Of a DNA stretch of 60,296 nucleotides, positions 39,596-48,031 are shown one piece after another. Within the stretch, counting starts at the first letter, position 1, and the number at the start of each line of letters is the position of its first letter. Source of the DNA: Oscillospiraceae bacterium (lineage in GTDB: Bacteria; Bacillota; Clostridia; Oscillospirales; Oscillospiraceae); contig JAFVCD010000010.1 of NCBI GenBank assembly GCA_017479425.1, positions 1-60,296 of the forward strand, in the 5' to 3' direction. Below the pieces are notes generated by a model that was given only the letters and a program-made list of their open reading frames with translations, did no database searches and had not been told where the DNA came from. The translations under genes and the position numbers were made by a program.

Positions 39596-41440
39596 TCACC
39601 CCAGAAGCCACGCGAAGTCGCCCGGTCTGAGCGTTACGCTCATGGCGCCGCGCTTTTTATTCGTCATAAGGTCGGTAAACTCGCCGCGCTCGCCCGCCTT
39701 GACGGTCTTGAGGCTCTTCGAGAAGTTGAAGAGCGCGATGAGCTTCTCCCCATCCTTCCATCTGCCTATCCCGAGAACCGCAGGGTCGCCTGTCTCTATG
39801 ATCCACGTATCGGCGGAGCCGTCGAACACGCGGTGCTTTGCGCGGAGCTTTTCAAGCTTTCTCAGAGAGGTGAAAACAGTATTCTCGACCGTGCCGCGCT
39901 TTGTGCGGTTTTCGGCGGCCTTCCAATCCATATCGCCGCGGTGGAGCCAGCGGCTGTCCTCGCACTTGAAGGGCTCGTTGTGGTAGCCGTAATCGTTCGT
40001 CTCTGCGATCTCATCGCCGGAGTAGAGCACGGGAAGTCCCGAGAGCGTGAACATATAGGCGTGGAGCATTATATCGTAGCGGGCGGCAAATTCCTCTTTT
40101 ACGTCGTCCTTTTCAGCTATCGCGGTTTCAAGCCCGCAGAGCGAGGCGGTAGTGCCGCAGAGGCGCGCGTCGCCGAGGCGCGGATCGTCGTTATAGAGCT
40201 CGCCGCGGGAGTCGGAGCCCTGCCACTTTCCGGTAAAGTAATCGTTAAGGAACCGCTTGTGGCTCACCTCGTCCATTCCGAACTGCCAGAGATAGGGGTA
40301 ATCAAGACCCCATCCGATGTCATCGTGGCAGCGGAGATAGTTCAGGAAAACGTAGTCCTTCGGCAGGCTGAACACCTGACCGAGCTGATGCTTCAGAAGT
40401 GCCGTGTCCTTAGTTGCGACTGTGTGCCACGTTGTCGCCATTGTAGTGACGTTGTAGAGCATATGGCACTCCGGCTTTTCGACCGAACCGAAGTACGGCA
40501 CGACCTTTGACGGCTCCATAACCACCTCGCCGAGAAGCAGAGTTCCGGGGCAGACAATCTCGGTCGTCATACGCATAATGCGGACGAGCGAATGCACCTC
40601 TTTAAGGTTGCGGCAGGAGGTGCCGAGCTCCTTCCAGATGTACGGAACGGCGTCGAGGCGGATGATGTCGATACCGTGGTTTGCGAGGTTCAGCATATTG
40701 TCCGTCATATCGTTCATAACGGCGGGGTTTTTATAGTTCAGATCCCACTGATACGGGTAGAAGCAGGTCATAACGACCTTCTTGGCCTCGTCGCACCATG
40801 TGAAGTTGCCGGGCGCGGTGGTCGGGAAAACCTGCGGAACTGTCTTTTCATATTCATTCGGTATGCGCCAGTCGTCGAAGAAGAAATACCTGTCCTGATA
40901 CTCCTTCTCGCCTTTTCTCGCGCGCTTTGCCCACTCGTGGTCCTCGGAGGTGTGGTTCATAACAAAGTCGAGGCACACGGAAATGCCGCGCTTGTGGCAA
41001 TCGTCGCTGAGCGCTGCTAAATCCTCCATCGTTCCGAGCTCCGGCTGCACCTTGCGGAAGTCCGAAACGGCGTAGCCGCCGTCCGATCTGCCCTCCGGGC
41101 TCTCAAGAAGCGGCATGAGGTGCAGGTAATTAACCCCCGCCTCCTCTATGTAGTCAAGCTTCGACTGCACGCCCTTCAGCGTTCCGGCAAACGCCTTGAC
41201 ATAGGCAAGCATTCCGACAAGATCGTGCCCGCGGTACCAGTCCGGGTTCTTTTCTCTCGCGCGGTCGAGGATTTTGAGCGCCTCGGGGCGCGCCTCATAA
41301 GCCTCCCACAGCACCTTGCAGAAATAATCGTAAGCCTCGCGGTTTTCGCCGTACAGTTCAAAATACAGCCATCTCAGCTCATCCTCGTGGCGGTCAAATC
41401 TATTACGGAACTCCTCGTTCCAGCTCGTCTTTTCGGGCAT
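39596..41440 (-). CDS. amylosucrase-like GH13 enzyme (subfamily 4 type)
   Basis: A 614-residue alpha-amylase-family protein. I use ATG 41440 with AAAGGAG upstream. The N-terminal helical stretch RHEDELRWLYFELYGENREAY is typical of amylosucrases, as is DWYRGHDLVGMLAYVKAFAGTL. Catalytic candidates: nucleophile Asp in IIRLDAVPYIWK, acid/base Glu in LLLGEVVME, and the third Asp in NYLRCHDDIGWG. No signal peptide, so it works on cytoplasmic sucrose, either splitting it or building alpha-glucan and releasing fructose. First gene of the PTS operon. Whether it polymerises or hydrolyses cannot be told from sequence. Confidence 0.85.
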   Translation of the reverse strand: MPEKTSWNEEFRNRFDRHEDELRWLYFELYGENREAYDYFCKVLWEAYEARPEALKILDRAREKNPDWYRGHDLVGMLAYVKAFAGTLKGVQSKLDYIEEAGVNYLHLMPLLESPEGRSDGGYAVSDFRKVQPELGTMEDLAALSDDCHKRGISVCLDFVMNHTSEDHEWAKRARKGEKEYQDRYFFFDDWRIPNEYEKTVPQVFPTTAPGNFTWCDEAKKVVMTCFYPYQWDLNYKNPAVMNDMTDNMLNLANHGIDIIRLDAVPYIWKELGTSCRNLKEVHSLVRIMRMTTEIVCPGTLLLGEVVMEPSKVVPYFGSVEKPECHMLYNVTTMATTWHTVATKDTALLKHQLGQVFSLPKDYVFLNYLRCHDDIGWGLDYPYLWQFGMDEVSHKRFLNDYFTGKWQGSDSRGELYNDDPRLGDARLCGTTASLCGLETAIAEKDDVKEEFAARYDIMLHAYMFTLSGLPVLYSGDEIAETNDYGYHNEPFKCEDSRWLHRGDMDWKAAENRTKRGTVENTVFTSLRKLEKLRAKHRVFDGSADTWIIETGDPAVLGIGRWKDGEKLIALFNFSKSLKTVKAGERGEFTDLMTNKKRGAMSVTLRPGDFAWLLG

Positions 41441-41461
41441 AGTCCCGCTCCTTTCAGGCAC

Positions 41462-41498
41462 AAAAAGAGCAAAGACCATCTATTAACGGGCTTTGCTC
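41462..41498 (-). terminator. leader terminator (attenuator) before the amylosucrase/PTS operon
   Basis: On the minus strand GAGCAAAG (41491-41498) pairs with CTTTGCTC (41467-41474) and is followed by TTTTT, ending about 20 nt before the start codon. It lies about 100 nt inside the leader. A terminator here implies conditional read-through. No RAT-type antiterminator site is recognisable. Confidence 0.65.
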
Positions 41499-41603
41499 CT
41501 TGGAATTTATTAAATTTTATCATTTTGGCGGCAACTTTTCAATGCACATAGTGTCCAAAGAAAAACGCGGTGTTTTGTGCACCTTGCAAATTAGCACCTC
41601 ATT

Positions 41604-41632
41604 ATTTTAGCCATAAATATACAATATGACAA
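41604..41632 (-). promoter_or_regulatory. promoter of the amylosucrase/PTS operon
   Basis: Minus strand TTGTCA (41627-41632), 17 bp, TAAAAT (41604-41609), in the 219-bp gap after the oligoglucosidase gene. It produces a leader of about 155 nt. Confidence 0.6.
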
Positions 41633-41659
41633 AATATGTGTGATATTTGCGGCACAAGC

Positions 41660-43315
41660 CTACAATTTCCAAACCTGCGCCTCGTAGGGTCTGAGCGCGC
41701 ATAGCTTCTCTCCTCCGCGATATGAGCCGAGGAGAAGCTCCGGCTCTCCGCCTCTGATAGCGCGCGGAAGGCGATATTTTACTTCCTTTTCCGAAAAGCT
41801 CACGACAACGAGCACCCGCTCGCCCTCATAAGCGCGCGTGTACATATATATTCTGCCGGAGAGGCGCTTATACTCTCTGTACTCGCCATACAGGAGCGCC
41901 GGGGTCGCCTTTCTCAGCGCGAGGCACGCGCGGTAAAAGTTCAGTATGCTGTTCTCGTCGCGCTCCTCGGCTTCGGCGTTTATCTCCTTGTAGTTCGGGT
42001 TTACATAAAACCACGGCTTGCCGCTTGTGAAGCCCGCGTTCTCGCCCGATGTCCACTGCATCGGCGTTCTCGAGGAGTCGCGCGAGCCGTACTGCACGCG
42101 CCGGAGTCTGCGCGCAGGCGACTCAAAGGTGAAAATGGAGTTGTAGCTGTTCTTCGAGGCGACATCTATGTAATCGTCTATGCTCGGAAGCGCGATGTTC
42201 AGCATGCCGATCTCCTGCCCCTGATAGATAAACGGCACACCCTGCTGGAATATGTAGCTTGCGGCGAGCGCTTTGCCGCTCTCTGTGCGGTATTTCTCGC
42301 TTCCGTAGCGGCTTATTACGCGCGGGTGATCGTGATTTTCAAGGTAGAGCGTGTTCCACGCGCGCCCCTGAAGCTTATACTGCCAGCGTGTGAACGCGCG
42401 CTTTAATCTTCTGAGTGAGAACGGCAGGCGGACGTACTCTGTAAAAAGGCAATCGGCGTACATCGTATCAAACTCGATCATCATATCGAGCACACGGTCA
42501 TCGCCTGAGATATACGTCAGCGCGGTGTCCACCGGCGTCATCGGCGCCTCGCCGATCTGCAGCGCGCCGTACTCCTTCGCAACAGAGCGGAACTCGCGGA
42601 GATACTTTACAAGGTTCGGCCCGTCCTTATAAAAGCGCAGGCCGTTGATCGCGGGCAGGAACGGTATGCCGTCCGGAAGATCGTGGTGCTTTGAGATGTA
42701 GGTGATAACGTCCTCGCGGAAGCCGTCGACCCCCATATCGAGCCAGAAGCGCATTATGCCCTTGACCTCCTCGCGCACGCGGGGGTTGTCCATATTGAGG
42801 TCGGGCTGCTTTTTTGCAAAGACGTGCAGGTAATACTGCCCTCTCTCCGGCGCATACTCCCACGCGAGCCCCTCAAACTGTGAAAACCAGTTGTTCGGCG
42901 GCAGTCTCTCCTCGCCCTTGAAGCGCGGATCTCGCCAGATATAGTAGTCGGAGTAGGGGTTATCGCGGCTCTTGCGGCTCTCAAGGAACCATTTATGCTC
43001 GTCGGAGGTGTGGTTTACAACGAGGTCGAGGATCACGACGAGCCCCAGCTCGTGCGCCTTGCGAAGTACGCGCCGGAAATCCTCCATCGTGCCGTAATCC
43101 GGGTGGATCGCGCGGTAATCAGAGATATCGTAGCCGTAATCCGCGTTGGGCGAGGGATATATCGGGCTGAACCAGATCCCGTCCACTCCGAGGCTCTTTA
43201 TATAATCCAGCTTGCTCTCAACGCCGAGAAGGTCGCCTATTCCGTCGCCGTTGCCGTCGCAGAACGAGCGTATCCATATCTGATAGAGGCTGAGCGTTCT
43301 GAAATCCCGCTCCAT
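41660..43315 (-). CDS. malL: oligo-1,6-glucosidase-like GH13 enzyme
   Basis: A 551-residue cytoplasmic alpha-glucosidase of the GH13_31 type. YQIWIRSFCDGNGDGIGDLLG near the N-terminus holds the calcium-loop motif DGNGDGIGD. Catalytic residues: nucleophile Asp in GFREDVITYISK, acid/base Glu in LQIGEAP, and the transition-state Asp in ENHDHPR. It releases glucose from isomaltose-like or other alpha-glucosides (possibly sucrose isomers). It follows the GT4 gene by 6 nt. The gene symbol is by type, not proven orthology. Confidence 0.82.
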   Translation of the reverse strand: MERDFRTLSLYQIWIRSFCDGNGDGIGDLLGVESKLDYIKSLGVDGIWFSPIYPSPNADYGYDISDYRAIHPDYGTMEDFRRVLRKAHELGLVVILDLVVNHTSDEHKWFLESRKSRDNPYSDYYIWRDPRFKGEERLPPNNWFSQFEGLAWEYAPERGQYYLHVFAKKQPDLNMDNPRVREEVKGIMRFWLDMGVDGFREDVITYISKHHDLPDGIPFLPAINGLRFYKDGPNLVKYLREFRSVAKEYGALQIGEAPMTPVDTALTYISGDDRVLDMMIEFDTMYADCLFTEYVRLPFSLRRLKRAFTRWQYKLQGRAWNTLYLENHDHPRVISRYGSEKYRTESGKALAASYIFQQGVPFIYQGQEIGMLNIALPSIDDYIDVASKNSYNSIFTFESPARRLRRVQYGSRDSSRTPMQWTSGENAGFTSGKPWFYVNPNYKEINAEAEERDENSILNFYRACLALRKATPALLYGEYREYKRLSGRIYMYTRAYEGERVLVVVSFSEKEVKYRLPRAIRGGEPELLLGSYRGGEKLCALRPYEAQVWKL

Positions 43316-43321
43316 TTTATC

Positions 43322-44680
43322 TCACTCTTTTCTTATCGTATCTCTCCAGAAGGGCTCCGCGTTCGGAAAAATCTCCTCAGCGCGGTTATCCATCATGCCG
43401 AGGGAGAAGTCCTTGACCTCGGTGAAGAATTTGCGCATTTTTTCCTGCTCCTCCATCGTCTTTGCCGTCATCGAAACGAGAAGATCGGAGGCGTCCTTCT
43501 TCTTTACGGGGAGGGTTCCGAGCTCCTTCTCCGTGAGTATCTTTTCGTAGCGGCGGTACGCGATACCTACGCAGTCGCGCCAGGACATATAAAGCTCGTT
43601 CATCGCGTTCTCACCCACGCGGTGCATAAGCTCAAAGTCGCCGGAGACCTTTTTGAGCAGCTCAAAAAGCGATTCGGCGCTCTCTTCGATGAGGAATCCG
43701 TTTTCTCCGTCCGTAACTCCCTCGGCGGCGCAGGAGCCGCGCACAAGCACGCTTCCGAGTCCGCATGCCGCCGCCTCGCGCACTACAAGTCCGTTCGTAT
43801 CAAAGGTGGACGGGAACAGGAAGAGGTCGGCTCTCGTGTTCCACGCGCGGAGCGTATCGCGGTCGTAGATGGGGCCGGTGAAAATTGTCTTGTCCGCGAT
43901 GCCGAGCTCCTTAGCCTTCTCCTCCATAAGCTCCTTGTCCGGGCCCTTGCCGATGAACACTGCGCGATAGTCGCGCCCGCTGTCGGAAAGCATTTTCAAA
44001 GCGTCGAGGATAAGCGGGATATTCTTGTAGGTCATCATTCTGCCGACAAAGAGGAAAACCGGAATTCCGCCGCCGAGGTCGTAATCGCGTGTCGCCTCCG
44101 CGACCTTATCCGGCTCTACCCTGCCGCGCTCAAAGTCAACGCCGTTCGGCATAACGCTCCATTCGCCCTCGAAGCCGAGCTCAACAAGGCTCCTGCCCGC
44201 GCCCTCGGAGACCGCCCACACCTCGTTTGCCGACTCAACAACGCCGACCATAGCCTTTATCGTTTCATCAGCGACAAGCTTGTTCTTTACAACGCGGCGT
44301 ATGTCGATATCGTACTTGGTGTGGTAGGTGAAAACGAGCGGAGCGCCGGTGGTCTCGCGCAGAATGCGGGCTATTACAGCCGCCGAGGCGGGACAGTGGA
44401 CGTGGATAATATCCGGCTTGAACTCCGCCATCTCTGCAATCGCCTTCGAGGCGAAGGGATTTCCGGCGCGGTAGCCGTTTGTGATAGAGGAAGTATCGAA
44501 GCTCTGATAGGTCACGACCTTGTATGGGTATGACGAGTAATCCGCGTCGGGGTAGTACGGCGTACCGACCATGACCTCGGCGCCGTAATCCTGCGTGAGA
44601 TAGTGCGCGTAGTTCAGAAGCACGTTCGCAACTCCGTCAAGCACCGGTGGAAAGGAATCATTCAGTAAAAGGACTTTCAT
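43322..44680 (-). CDS. family 4 glycosyltransferase
   Basis: A 452-residue GT-B glycosyltransferase. The N-terminal Rossmann start MKVLLLNDSFPPVLDGVANV has the Gly-rich donor loop; the C-terminal half contains FVGRMMTYKNIPLILDAL and the nucleotide-sugar motif PSTFDTNGLVVREAAACG, an EX7E-like site. The acceptor-side block HVHCPASAAVIARIL resembles glycolipid synthases such as diglucosyl-diacylglycerol enzymes. A ~60-residue charged helical tail is extra. It starts the plus-six-nt pair with the oligoglucosidase. Donor and acceptor are unknown. Confidence 0.8.
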   Translation of the reverse strand: MKVLLLNDSFPPVLDGVANVLLNYAHYLTQDYGAEVMVGTPYYPDADYSSYPYKVVTYQSFDTSSITNGYRAGNPFASKAIAEMAEFKPDIIHVHCPASAAVIARILRETTGAPLVFTYHTKYDIDIRRVVKNKLVADETIKAMVGVVESANEVWAVSEGAGRSLVELGFEGEWSVMPNGVDFERGRVEPDKVAEATRDYDLGGGIPVFLFVGRMMTYKNIPLILDALKMLSDSGRDYRAVFIGKGPDKELMEEKAKELGIADKTIFTGPIYDRDTLRAWNTRADLFLFPSTFDTNGLVVREAAACGLGSVLVRGSCAAEGVTDGENGFLIEESAESLFELLKKVSGDFELMHRVGENAMNELYMSWRDCVGIAYRRYEKILTEKELGTLPVKKKDASDLLVSMTAKTMEEQEKMRKFFTEVKDFSLGMMDNRAEEIFPNAEPFWRDTIRKE

Positions 44681-44709
44681 TTTCTGAAACCTCCATAGAT
44701 ATTGCTCAC

Positions 44710-45008
44710 CTTTTTCGGTTGCCGCGCAAGCGGCGAGAAAAAGGACTTGGATTAAATATAATAATCGCGTATGCGATTATTATAACATAACTGCGGAGCG
44801 GTTATGTTATAATTTGTCATCTTTTTCGGTTGCCGCGCAAGCGGCGAGAAAAAGGACTTGAATTAGATATAATAATCGCGTATGCGATTATTATAACATA
44901 ACTGCGGAGCGGTTATGTTATAATTTGTCATCTTTTTCGGTTGCCGCGTAAGCGGCGGGAAAAAGGACTTGGATTAGATATAATAATCGCAGCGGCGATT
45001 ATTATATC
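44710..45008. repeat. three tandem 111-bp hairpin modules
   Basis: Units begin at 44710, 44821 and 44932, exactly 111 bp apart; the third stops early. Each contains three palindromes: GCCGC..AAGCGGC within a TTTTTCGG/GAGAAAAAG frame, TAATAATCGC/GCGATTATTA, and ATAACATAAC/GTTATGTTAT. Units 1 and 2 differ at only a few positions. In unit 3 the second hairpin's loop has changed from GTAT to AGCG while its arms stay paired, and the third hairpin is missing. The array fills the region between the divergent GT4 and malY genes. Confidence 0.9.
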
Positions 45009-45068
45009 ACATTGTGATAGTATTTGCAACTTCGCTTAAAACAATGTATAATACCTTCGGGTGATTAT

Positions 45069-46241
45069 ATGACTTATGATTTTGACAGAGAAATCGACCG
45101 TCGGGGCACGATGAGCCTCAAGTGGGACTTTGCCCGGGAGTTCGGAAAGCCCGAGGGCGTTCTGCCGCTCTGGGTCGCGGATATGGATTTTCCCGCGCCG
45201 CAGTGCGTGCTTGACGCGCTGAAAAGCGCAGTAGACCACGGTATTTTCGGCTACTCTGACACAAAGGACGATTACGCAGACGCAGTTATCGGCTGGCTCA
45301 GCCGCCGCTTCGGGTGGAAGCCCGGGCGTGAATGGCTCGTCAAGACCCCGGGGGTCGTGTTTGCCATTGCAAACGCCGTCCGCGCCTTTACCGCCGAGGG
45401 CGACGCCGTTATGATAACGCCGCCGGTCTACTACCCGTTCAGGAGCGTTGCCGAGGCAAACGGCAGGCGTGTGATCGAGAGCGAGCTGAAACTTGACGGC
45501 GGTCAGTATCATATGGATTTTTGCGATATTGAGCGAAAAATCGTTGAAAACGACGTAAAAATGTTCATTTTCTGCTCTCCTCACAATCCCGTTGGCAGAG
45601 TATGGAGCGAAGATGAGATACGCACCCTCGGTGAAATATGCCGCAGGCATAACGTATTCTTAGTCTCTGACGAGATACACTGCGATTTTACTCTTCCCGG
45701 GCATACGCACAGAATTTTTGACTCCGTCTGTCCCGAAAACCGCGAGCGTGTTATGATCTGCACCGCGCCCAGCAAGAGCTTCAACCTCGCGGGACTTGCC
45801 TGCTCGAACATCTTTATTCCGAACGAGGCGGCGCGGGAAAAATACAACCGCGCCCTTGCCACGAATGGCTTTGTGAGCGTAAACAAGCTCGGACTTGTCG
45901 CGGCGAAGGCCGCATACGAGGGCGGCGAGGCGTGGCTTGACGAGGTCAAGGGTTATATGCGCGCAAACCTCGATTATCTGCGCGAGTATCTCAGGGAAAA
46001 TCTACCCGAGCTTCGCCTCATCGAGCCGGAGGGCACTTATTTTGCGTGGATCGACTTCTCCGCGCTCGGTCTGACTCCGGAGGAGCTTGACGATCTCATT
46101 CTGAACAAGGCGAAGCTGTGGCTTGACGCGGGCAGTCTATTCGGGAAGTGCGGCGGGCAGTACCAGCGCATTGTCCTCGCCTGCACGCGGAAAACTCTCA
46201 CGGAGGCGCTCCGGAGACTCAGAGAGGCGGTGCGCAGATGA
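45069..46241 (+). CDS. MalY/PatB-type PLP C-S lyase
   Basis: A 390-residue fold-I aminotransferase-like enzyme. ATG 45069 is preceded by a weak ribosome site. The family N-terminus (WVADMDFPAPQCVLDAL near 40-56) is clear. The PLP lysine lies in CTAPSKSFNLAGLACSN near residue 235, with SDEIHCDF ahead of it and the SPHNPVGRVW loop. Members cleave cystathionine or other cysteine conjugates. Overlaps the phosphodiesterase gene by 4 nt, forming a two-gene operon. Confidence 0.9.
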   Translation: MTYDFDREIDRRGTMSLKWDFAREFGKPEGVLPLWVADMDFPAPQCVLDALKSAVDHGIFGYSDTKDDYADAVIGWLSRRFGWKPGREWLVKTPGVVFAIANAVRAFTAEGDAVMITPPVYYPFRSVAEANGRRVIESELKLDGGQYHMDFCDIERKIVENDVKMFIFCSPHNPVGRVWSEDEIRTLGEICRRHNVFLVSDEIHCDFTLPGHTHRIFDSVCPENRERVMICTAPSKSFNLAGLACSNIFIPNEAAREKYNRALATNGFVSVNKLGLVAAKAAYEGGEAWLDEVKGYMRANLDYLREYLRENLPELRLIEPEGTYFAWIDFSALGLTPEELDDLILNKAKLWLDAGSLFGKCGGQYQRIVLACTRKTLTEALRRLREAVRR

Positions 46242-46783
46242 AGCTTTTTATCGCTTCGGATATCCACGGATCGGCAAAATACTGCCGCGAAATGCTCTCC
46301 GCCTTTGAACGGGAAAAGGCCGGAAGAATGCTTCTATTGGGTGACATAATATACCACGGCCCGCGAAACGATCTGCCGGAGGAATACGCCCCGAGGGAGG
46401 TCATCGCACTTCTGAATGCGAGAGCGGATTCTATACTCTCGGTGCGCGGCAACTGTGAGGCCGAGGTCGATCAGATGGTGCTGAATTTTCCGGTTATGGC
46501 GGAATATGCCCTGATTTTTGAGAGAAACAGTACAATTTTCGCAACTCACGGTCACATCTGGGGCAAAGAAAAAACGCCGCCGTTAAAGTCCGGCGACGTG
46601 CTTCTGTGCGGACACACGCATATTCCCGCCTGCGAAAGGCTGGACTGCGGAATAGTTTACATAAATCCCGGCTCGGTGTCCATTCCGAAGGCAGGCTCCT
46701 CTCGCGGCTACATTACGCTCGAGAACGGAGTTTTCCGCTTCAAGACCCTCGCCGGTGAGGAATACGATACATATAAAATTTAA
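46238..46783 (+). CDS. yfcE: YfcE-type metallophosphoesterase
   Basis: A 181-residue calcineurin-fold phosphodiesterase. ATG 46238 overlaps the previous stop. Metal ligands: DIHG at residues 8-11, GDIIYHGPRN near 34, GNCE near 75, HGHIWG near 106 and GHTHIP near 127. Members cleave phosphodiesters in vitro with manganese; the natural substrate is unclear. Confidence 0.9.
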   Translation: MKLFIASDIHGSAKYCREMLSAFEREKAGRMLLLGDIIYHGPRNDLPEEYAPREVIALLNARADSILSVRGNCEAEVDQMVLNFPVMAEYALIFERNSTIFATHGHIWGKEKTPPLKSGDVLLCGHTHIPACERLDCGIVYINPGSVSIPKAGSSRGYITLENGVFRFKTLAGEEYDTYKI

Positions 46784-46805
46784 AGGAGAGGCGCGCCTCT
46801 CCTTT
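46782..46805. terminator. perfect 24-bp palindromic terminator
   Basis: AAAGGAGAGGCG followed directly by its reverse complement CGCCTCTCCTTT, then TG. It separates convergent yfcE and the DUF3810 gene and would terminate in both directions. An uninterrupted palindrome of the kind used as target by the 163-bp element. Confidence 0.8.
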
Positions 46806-46807
46806 TG

Positions 46808-47908
46808 TTAATTATAAAATCCCTCGCTCCAGAGCTTCACGATGATGTCCACGCACTCGCCGTAGCTCTTGAAGCCGCTCTCAACGCCGTTAGCCTTGAG
46901 ATACGCGTCGTAGACCTGCTCCATCGCGTCGGTGGCGATCTGTGCCGGCTTTGACGAGCGCACTGTGTTCCAGTAGGCGTTGTTCTCCTCAAAATCGCGC
47001 GCCATCGAGCCGGTCACGCGCGCTCTCAGCTCATTGTAGCCGTCCTTATCCGCGCGGTAGAGCGCGTTTAAGAGATAGATGCTGCCGTTTAAGTAGCCTG
47101 AATAGCGATAAGCCGCGTCGTCGCTCGTCACGCACGCGCTCACGCCGACGGCGTTGCAGGCATCCTCGTCGGTAACGCCGAGCTGGTGCGCAAGCTCATG
47201 TGCGGCGGTCATCGGCACGAAGATCGCCGGCTGGGCGACGTTCACGTTCGACTCGCCCGTGTAAGGGAAGTATATCCCGGTAAAGCCGGTAGCGCTCATA
47301 AACGCCGAGAACATCATGGCCTTCGGCACTCTCGGAGTACCTGCAAGCGACGGAAATCTTGCCTGCACCGCGCCGTAAATTCCTGCGGCGCACCCGAGAA
47401 GCTCATCTGCTTTGCCCGTAAACGAGCCCGATTCATCGCGCTCTACGGAATCTGCGAGGCTATTTGCCCGGTCGACAAAAAAAGCCGCAGCCTTATAGAG
47501 CTCCTCAGCGCTTATGCCGCCCTCGAGCGCCTCGCGCTCGCGGAATGTGCGCGTGCGGTAGTCGATGCCCCAGAGGCAGAGATAGCCAGCCCCGAGATAA
47601 GCGCAGACGAGCACTAAAATCATCGCGCGCTTCAGAATATCGACGAATTTGCCGCTGAAAATCTGCACAACCGTTCGGATGATGAAAATCGCCACATATA
47701 ATATCCCTGCGGCGCACAATACTTCAGCGATCGAGAAAGGCGCGGCGGAGCTGAGCGTTCCGAGAAAATCGCGCGCAGGGCGCGAGAACAGCTCCACCGC
47801 CTTTTCCGCCATCTCCTGCGAGCGCGAGAAGAGCCAATACAGCGCCGCAAACGCCAGCGGCACCATCGCCATTGTCGCGTATCTTGAGAGAAAACTCTTG
47901 TTTTTCAT
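46808..47908 (-). CDS. DUF3810-type membrane metalloprotease-like protein
   Basis: A 366-residue protein with three N-terminal membrane segments (about residues 10-27, 58-82, 94-114), the third preceding a soluble domain. A zinc-protease HExxH motif, HELAH at 237-241, follows PMTAA; downstream acidic residues such as DEDA could supply the third ligand. The architecture matches the DUF3810 family, in which catalysis is plausible but unproven. Transcribed alone. Confidence 0.78.
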   Translation of the reverse strand: MKNKSFLSRYATMAMVPLAFAALYWLFSRSQEMAEKAVELFSRPARDFLGTLSSAAPFSIAEVLCAAGILYVAIFIIRTVVQIFSGKFVDILKRAMILVLVCAYLGAGYLCLWGIDYRTRTFREREALEGGISAEELYKAAAFFVDRANSLADSVERDESGSFTGKADELLGCAAGIYGAVQARFPSLAGTPRVPKAMMFSAFMSATGFTGIYFPYTGESNVNVAQPAIFVPMTAAHELAHQLGVTDEDACNAVGVSACVTSDDAAYRYSGYLNGSIYLLNALYRADKDGYNELRARVTGSMARDFEENNAYWNTVRSSKPAQIATDAMEQVYDAYLKANGVESGFKSYGECVDIIVKLWSEGFYN

Positions 47909-48031
47909 GCTTCACCTTCTTTACCGAGGGATTATAGCACATATTCAGCAAGAAAAACAGCATAAAAGATTGAAAAATGTAAAATCTGTGATAAAATAAT
48001 GTTTTGACATCACGTTTTTTGGAGTCCGATA

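Noticed and set aside
41500-41600. T-box riboswitch before the amylosucrase-like gene
   Set aside because: A fragment resembling ACCGCG followed by a terminator is seen, but the leader is too short, has no specifier loop, and a tRNA-sensing control makes no sense for this operon.
44710-45008. CRISPR array
   Set aside because: The units are 111 bp without unique spacers, and no cas genes are present.
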